A model generated the notes under the pieces. It saw only the letters and a list, made by a program, of their open reading frames with translations. It searched no databases and was not told the origin of the DNA. Of a DNA stretch of 54,666 nucleotides, positions 51,267 to 54,666 are shown in pieces. Each line of letters starts with the position of its first letter. Positions within the stretch are counted from its first letter, which is position 1. Position numbers and translations under genes: made by a program. The DNA is from Campylobacteraceae bacterium (GTDB taxonomy: Bacteria; Campylobacterota; Campylobacteria; Campylobacterales; Sulfurovaceae): the NCBI GenBank assembly GCA_027035765.1, contig JALVUD010000004.1:1-54666 (forward strand). The letters run 5' to 3'.

Positions 51267-52595
51267 ATGGACTATGACTACGACATCCTTTTCCTCGGCG
51301 GCGGACTCAACTACGCCGGGGCCGTGGTAGCCTCCAAAGCGGGGCTAAAGTGTGCTCTGGTGGAGAAGAACCCCGAGCATCTGGGGGGCACTTGCCTCCA
51401 CAACGGCTGCATCCCCTCCAAGATGTACCTGGAGGCCGCCGAGACGGTCCGCAAGGCGAAAAAGAGACATTTCATCGGTAGCGTCGCGCTGGATATGGCA
51501 AAACTCGACGACGAAAAAGAGGCGCTGCTGGCGCGGGCGACGGCGGCCATCACCAAACAGTGCGCCAAGGTCGATATCGTCAAGGGGGAGGGGAAACTCG
51601 TCGCCTCCCATACCGTCGAAGTGGACGGGCGGAAAATGACGGGACGATACGTGATCCTCGGCACCGGTTCGCGCCCCTTCATCCCCGAAGGGATCGAGTA
51701 TGACGGCAAGGGAGTGATCACCAGCGACGAAGTGCTCAATCTGAAGGCGTTGCCCAAAAAGATCGCCGTCTACGGCGACGGAGCCATCGGGCTGGAGATG
51801 GCGAGCTTCTTCGCGAGCGCCGGGGTGGAGACCGAGCTGATCTGGCGGCATGAGACGCTGCTGCGCAACGCCCATCCGACGATCTCCCAAAACCTGATGA
51901 AACAGATGGAGTCTCTGGGGGTCGCCCTAACGCCCAATAAGGAAATCCGCAGTGCAAAAACCACGAAACGGGGCGTGCACATCGTCTATACCGACGATTC
52001 GGAGCACTACGTCCCGACGCTTCTGGTGGCCACGGGACGCCGCGCGGTCACCGACGCCGTAGAGACCCCCGAGATCGAAATCGGCAAAAAAGGGATCGTC
52101 ACCGACGAACACTTCGAGACGACATTGAAAGATCACTACGCCATCGGCGACTGCAACGGCAAGCTCCAGCTGGCCCACGCCGCCCGGGCCGAAGTGCTCT
52201 ACGTAGTGCGCCGGATTCTGGGCAAAAAGCCCGAAACGATCGATCTCGAGCAGGTGGTCAAATTCATCCACACCCTGCCGTGCTCCTACGCCGTCGTCGG
52301 CAAAAGCAAAGCGGAGTTAGAAAGAAGCGGAATGGAGTACAGTGAAAGCGTCGTGCCGCTGAACGGACTCCCCTTCGCGGTCACCCACGACGGCGCCGAC
52401 GGGATGATGATCGTCTACGACGACGCGGAAGGGTTCATCCTCGGCGGCGAGATCTTCGCCCCGAACGCCGAGGAGCTCATCGGTATCGTCGCCATGGCCT
52501 TGGCCGGCGAAATGGACGCCGCGACGGCCAAACGGACGATCCTGGCCCACCCGACATTCAGCGAATCGCTGGAGAAGGCCTTTTTGCGGCTATGA
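51267..52595 (+). CDS. Dihydrolipoyl dehydrogenase-like flavoprotein (E3), copy 2
   Basis: The start at 51267 (MDYDYDILFLGGGLNYAG) has AAAAAGGAC upstream; the frame from 51216 would cover the repeat. The 442-aa product has the redox pair in GGTCLHNGCIPSK (Cys43, Cys48), a NAD-site motif (VYGDGAIGLEMASFFASAG), IGDCNGKLQLAHAA and the C-terminal AHPTFSE dyad. The first FAD motif is unusual: GGGLNYAGAVVA lacks the last Gly of GxGxxG. It may be the E3 of the nearby pdhABC. It overlaps lipB by ATGA, supporting a lipoyl role. Confidence 0.86.
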   Translation: MDYDYDILFLGGGLNYAGAVVASKAGLKCALVEKNPEHLGGTCLHNGCIPSKMYLEAAETVRKAKKRHFIGSVALDMAKLDDEKEALLARATAAITKQCAKVDIVKGEGKLVASHTVEVDGRKMTGRYVILGTGSRPFIPEGIEYDGKGVITSDEVLNLKALPKKIAVYGDGAIGLEMASFFASAGVETELIWRHETLLRNAHPTISQNLMKQMESLGVALTPNKEIRSAKTTKRGVHIVYTDDSEHYVPTLLVATGRRAVTDAVETPEIEIGKKGIVTDEHFETTLKDHYAIGDCNGKLQLAHAARAEVLYVVRRILGKKPETIDLEQVVKFIHTLPCSYAVVGKSKAELERSGMEYSESVVPLNGLPFAVTHDGADGMMIVYDDAEGFILGGEIFAPNAEELIGIVAMALAGEMDAATAKRTILAHPTFSESLEKAFLRL

Positions 52596-53194
52596 TCCTC
52601 CACCGCTGGGGCCTGATCCGCTATGAAGAGGCCCGCGAAAAGATGGACGAGGTCCACGCCACAGCCTCTGCCGACGGTCAAAACCATCTGATCTTTTGCT
52701 CCCATCCGCTCTGCTATACCGTCGGTAGCGACGATCCGGGTAACTGGCCGGTGGAGACGATCCCCACCGACCGGGGCGGCTCCATCACCTGCCACTCTCC
52801 GGGACAGCTGGTGGCCTACATTTGCTTTCAGGCGCCCGAGCCCGCCTTGTTTTACCGGAAAGTGCGCCGCTCCTACGACGCCCTTTTTGCCGAACTGCTA
52901 CCCCGGGCCCGCTACGATGCCAAACGCCCCGGCTGGTACATCGAAAACCGCAAGATTGCGTCCCTTGGTTTCCGCTACCGAAACGGCGTGAGTCTGCACG
53001 GCGTCGCTCTCAATGTCGACGTGGACCTGGCGGCTCACAACCGCGTCGCTCCTTGCAATCTCGAGAGTGTCATTGCTACTTCTCTGGCCGCCGAGGGAAT
53101 AGTGATTTCATTGGAGGAAGTAGAGTCGATTTTGCATTCCATTTTGTGTGCGGTATTTGAATCTCCTATTTTTAGACATACGTATATTAATTAA
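52592..53194 (+). CDS. lipB: Octanoyl-ACP:protein octanoyltransferase
   Basis: The 200-aa product has DRGGSITCHSPGQLVAYICF (RGGxxTxHGPGQL-like), NRKIASLGFRYRNGVSLHGVALNVDVDL with catalytic Lys121, and VAPCNLES with the nucleophile Cys155 (usual motif PCG). It attaches octanoate to lipoyl domains such as that of PdhC; a LipA partner is not in the window. It overlaps the E3 gene by 4 bp. The last ~30 codons are clearly more A+T-rich than the rest, so the 3' end may have been replaced. Confidence 0.88.
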   Translation: MILHRWGLIRYEEAREKMDEVHATASADGQNHLIFCSHPLCYTVGSDDPGNWPVETIPTDRGGSITCHSPGQLVAYICFQAPEPALFYRKVRRSYDALFAELLPRARYDAKRPGWYIENRKIASLGFRYRNGVSLHGVALNVDVDLAAHNRVAPCNLESVIATSLAAEGIVISLEEVESILHSILCAVFESPIFRHTYIN

Positions 53195-53241
53195 AAATAA
53201 AAGTTGTAGAATAGTAAAAAAAGAAATGTAAGGAGTGCCAA

Positions 53242-53949
53242 ATGAAAAAAATTGCTCTGTCCGGAATAGTGGCAATTGGATTGAGTGGACTTCTAATGGC
53301 GGGTGGGGATATTACTCCGGCCACTCTATCAGCTACAGATAGTTGGGGCGGATTTTATGTTGGGGTACAAGCAGGATGGATTCGTGGGACAGATGATGTG
53401 GATGTAAGCTCAAGTTATGGCTATAACGATCATTTTCACTTGAAACCTAACGGAGGCTTGGGAGGTCTATATGGAGGATACAATTGGCAGCTTCCCCAAA
53501 ACTGGTTAATTGGAGTGGAAGGAGAGTACAATTGGATATCTGCAGATGATGAAGTTCCTACTTTGGATCCCAATTACCATTATAAAATCAAATATAGATG
53601 GGAAGCAGTAGTACTGGCTCGTGTCGGGAAAATACTGAATCATACTTATATGCCTTATGTCCTGGGAGGATTGACATGGCAACGTATCACGGGTTTCTGG
53701 CCGAATACTGTCAATGATAGCTTTTGGGCGGCAGAAGATAAAAAAACTCTTCATGGATGGACTTTGGGAGCAGGGTTGGAAATGAAACTTTCGAAAAATC
53801 TGCATCTGAGATTGCAATATCGCTATAACCATTATCATCGAGGAGATCTTCTTCATGGAGAATGGTATTTGGGAACCTATTACGCTACATATGAAAAAGT
53901 CAAACAGCATGAAAACATAATTCAGCTCGGACTTAGCTATCATTTCTGA
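53242..53949 (+). CDS. Outer-membrane beta-barrel protein, A+T-rich
   Basis: The 235-aa product has a signal peptide (MKKIALSGIVAIGLSGLLMA). An eight-stranded-barrel pattern follows: WGGFYVGVQAGWIRG at the start, alternating aromatic strands (GGLYGGYNWQL, GVEGEYNWIS, LHLRLQYRYNHY) and a terminal Phe (LGLSYHF), as needed for barrel assembly. It resembles small Omp25/OmpA-like barrels. Its base composition is far lower in G+C than neighbours, a sign of transfer. GGAGTGCC precedes the ATG. Function (adhesion, structure or transport) is not visible. Confidence 0.8.
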   Translation: MKKIALSGIVAIGLSGLLMAGGDITPATLSATDSWGGFYVGVQAGWIRGTDDVDVSSSYGYNDHFHLKPNGGLGGLYGGYNWQLPQNWLIGVEGEYNWISADDEVPTLDPNYHYKIKYRWEAVVLARVGKILNHTYMPYVLGGLTWQRITGFWPNTVNDSFWAAEDKKTLHGWTLGAGLEMKLSKNLHLRLQYRYNHYHRGDLLHGEWYLGTYYATYEKVKQHENIIQLGLSYHF

Positions 53950-53993
53950 TGAATGGGGTGTTTGGGACTCAATAGTTTATAAGCTTTTCGGAG

Positions 53994-53999
53994 TATAAT
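53994..53999 (+). promoter_or_regulatory. -10 element of the antiporter-subunit leader
   Basis: TATAAT in the context CTTTTCGGAG, as at 1717. Transcription would begin near 54006 and run 160 nt to the ATG at 54165, through two hairpin-plus-T-run structures. Confidence 0.6.
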
Positions 54000-54014
54000 C
54001 GCCCCAAATCAGGA

Positions 54015-54044
54015 CTTACCCGACTCGGCTCAAGGCCGGGCAAG
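54015..54044 (+). ncRNA. Stem in the antiporter leader, candidate regulatory RNA
   Basis: CTTACCCG (54015-54022) pairs with CGGGCAAG (54037-54044), 7 of 8 bases, enclosing a 14-nt loop. It lies at the 5' end of the expected transcript, just before the first terminator. I recognise no known riboswitch consensus. It could be a sensor domain of an attenuator or the body of a ~70-nt small RNA. Confidence 0.4.
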
Positions 54045-54053
54045 CCCTCTTTC

Positions 54054-54077
54054 GCGCCGCGCTGCCGGCGCATTTTT
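54054..54077 (+). terminator. First intrinsic terminator in the leader
   Basis: Perfect arms GCGCCG (54054-54059) and CGGCGC (54066-54071), loop CGCTGC, then A and five T. It lies about 70 nt after the predicted transcription start and well before the coding region. Confidence 0.75.
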
Positions 54078-54116
54078 CCGAAGACGTTTCATTGTTGCGT
54101 TGTGCCGTTATCTTCG

Positions 54117-54150
54117 CCTCGTTTGGTTGAAACGGGGTGATTTTTCTTTT
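54117..54150 (+). terminator. Second intrinsic terminator, directly before the ribosome site
   Basis: Arms CCTCGTTT (54117-54124) and AAACGGGG (54130-54137), 8 pairs including one G-U, loop GGTTG, then TGATTTTTCTTTT. The GGAG ribosome site follows 2 nt later, so a full read-through is needed to express the gene. Confidence 0.7.
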
Positions 54151-54164
54151 TGGAGTCGTCGCTC

Positions 54165-54666
54165 ATGCCTTTTGCGTTTCAGTTCGATGCCCTGTCGATC
54201 CTCTTTGTCTTTTTGATCCTGCTGGGGGTGGTCCCCAATCTCTTTTACTCCCGGGGCTATCTGCCGCATATCGGGCGCAAAGCCCATTACCGGATCCACT
54301 ACTGGGGCTTCGTCCTCTCGATGCTGGGGGTGGTGACGGCGGCCAACGGGCTGACCTTTCTGCTCTTTTGGGAGCTGATGAGCCTGACCAGCTGGCAGTT
54401 GATCCTGACCGAGCCCGAAGAGGAGGGGACGATCCCTGCGGCGCGGTTCTACTTTTTCATGACCCATTTCGGCTTCGTCTTTTTGCTGCTCTTTTTCCTC
54501 ATCGCCACGGATGGGAATCTGGAGATGGACTTTGCGCAGATGCGTTCGGCGGTGGAGCATTTCGCCTACCCTTCCTTGCTCTTTTTCCTCCTGATTCTGG
54601 GTTTTCTCTCCAAGGCCGGGGCGGTGCCGCTGCATGTCTGGCTTCCCTATGCCCACCCGGCGGCCC
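54165..54666 (+). CDS. Hydrogenase-4/NuoL-type proton-conducting subunit (C-terminus beyond window)
   Basis: The frame opens at ATG 54165 with GGAG 9 nt upstream and an in-frame stop at 54138, so no longer start is likely. The visible 167 residues are very hydrophobic and have the antiporter-subunit pattern: LTFLLFWELMSLTSWQLIL and LGFLSKAGAVPLHVWLPYAHPAA, with the conserved TM Glu and Lys. The AGAVPLHVWLPYAHPAA segment fits HyfB/HycC of group-4 hydrogenases best, with NuoL, Mrp and DabB as relatives. It is probably the first gene of an energy-converting or inorganic-carbon operon that continues outside. Confidence 0.8.
   Translation, partial: MPFAFQFDALSILFVFLILLGVVPNLFYSRGYLPHIGRKAHYRIHYWGFVLSMLGVVTAANGLTFLLFWELMSLTSWQLILTEPEEEGTIPAARFYFFMTHFGFVFLLLFFLIATDGNLEMDFAQMRSAVEHFAYPSLLFFLLILGFLSKAGAVPLHVWLPYAHPAA

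Noticed and set aside
54005-54150. Known riboswitch classes for the leader (c-di-GMP, fluoride, guanidine, SAM, Moco)
   Set aside because: I see none of the conserved core sequences of these classes; left as an unassigned structured leader.

Overview
The window reads as a chromosomal stretch of a mesophilic, G+C-rich Campylobacterota-like chemolithotroph, most like the Sulfurovum/Nitratifractor group. This rests on the style of the beta-CASP hydrolase and the Tat-exported SQR-like flavoprotein, on promoters with a strong TATAAT -10 box but often no clear -35 box, and on very tight operons with many 4-bp ATGA overlaps. The assignment is inference; no rRNA, tRNA or CRISPR array is visible. No stretch longer than 300 bases lacks a gene.

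Layout. 1-3.2 kb: the end of polX (minus strand), an exported L,D-transpeptidase and a beta-CASP metallo-hydrolase. 3.2-13.3 kb: an SQR-like flavoprotein with no cysteine at all, a P3A-type H+-ATPase, PPK2 polyphosphate kinase with a DUF4010 membrane protein, a LOG-family protein, an exported YfdX protein, then a minus-strand pair (diiron ferritin-like protein, DedA). 13.4-24.4 kb (plus): PEP synthase, a 60-aa protein, archaeal-type aldolase, dihydrolipoyl dehydrogenase, an HdeD-like protein, enolase, two APC-like transporters and a cysteine-motif protein. 24.5-30.1 kb (minus): ClC, MarC, DedA, Nramp-like and CPA1 transporters. 30.1-42.1 kb (minus): a polysaccharide cluster (glgB, glgA, ROK kinase, galT-like, two GH57 enzymes, a nucleotidyltransferase/degenerate-mutase fusion and a free-standing CBM48 protein). 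42.2-53.2 kb (plus): glucan phosphorylase, gpmA, an AhpD-like protein, pdhABC, mazEF, oleate hydratase, a second dihydrolipoyl dehydrogenase and lipB. 53.2-54.7 kb: an A+T-rich outer-membrane protein gene, then a structured leader with two tandem intrinsic terminators in front of a hydrogenase-4/NuoL-type antiporter subunit (cut by the window end).

How the genes fit together. PEP synthase, enolase, phosphoglycerate mutase and aldolase form a gluconeogenic/glycolytic spine that meets glycogen synthesis (glgA, glgB), glycogen breakdown (glgP, GH57 enzymes), the pyruvate dehydrogenase complex and lipoylation (lipB, two E3s). Polyphosphate kinase, a proton-pumping ATPase, several ion transporters, and YfdX and HdeD homologues (families linked to acid stress in enterobacteria) point to an energy-storage and pH/ion-stress island.

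The gaps between genes hold two repeat families. One is a ~60-80 bp palindrome with GTCATCCTGA-type ends. The other is made of short tandem words (TCATTGG, GGCATT, GAGGAAT) joined to small perfect hairpins. This second type of sequence also appears in frame inside pdhC, where it makes up much of the linker next to the lipoyl domain. Together with the cysteine-free SQR homologue, the double-terminator leader and the unusual oleate hydratase, this is the most notable content.
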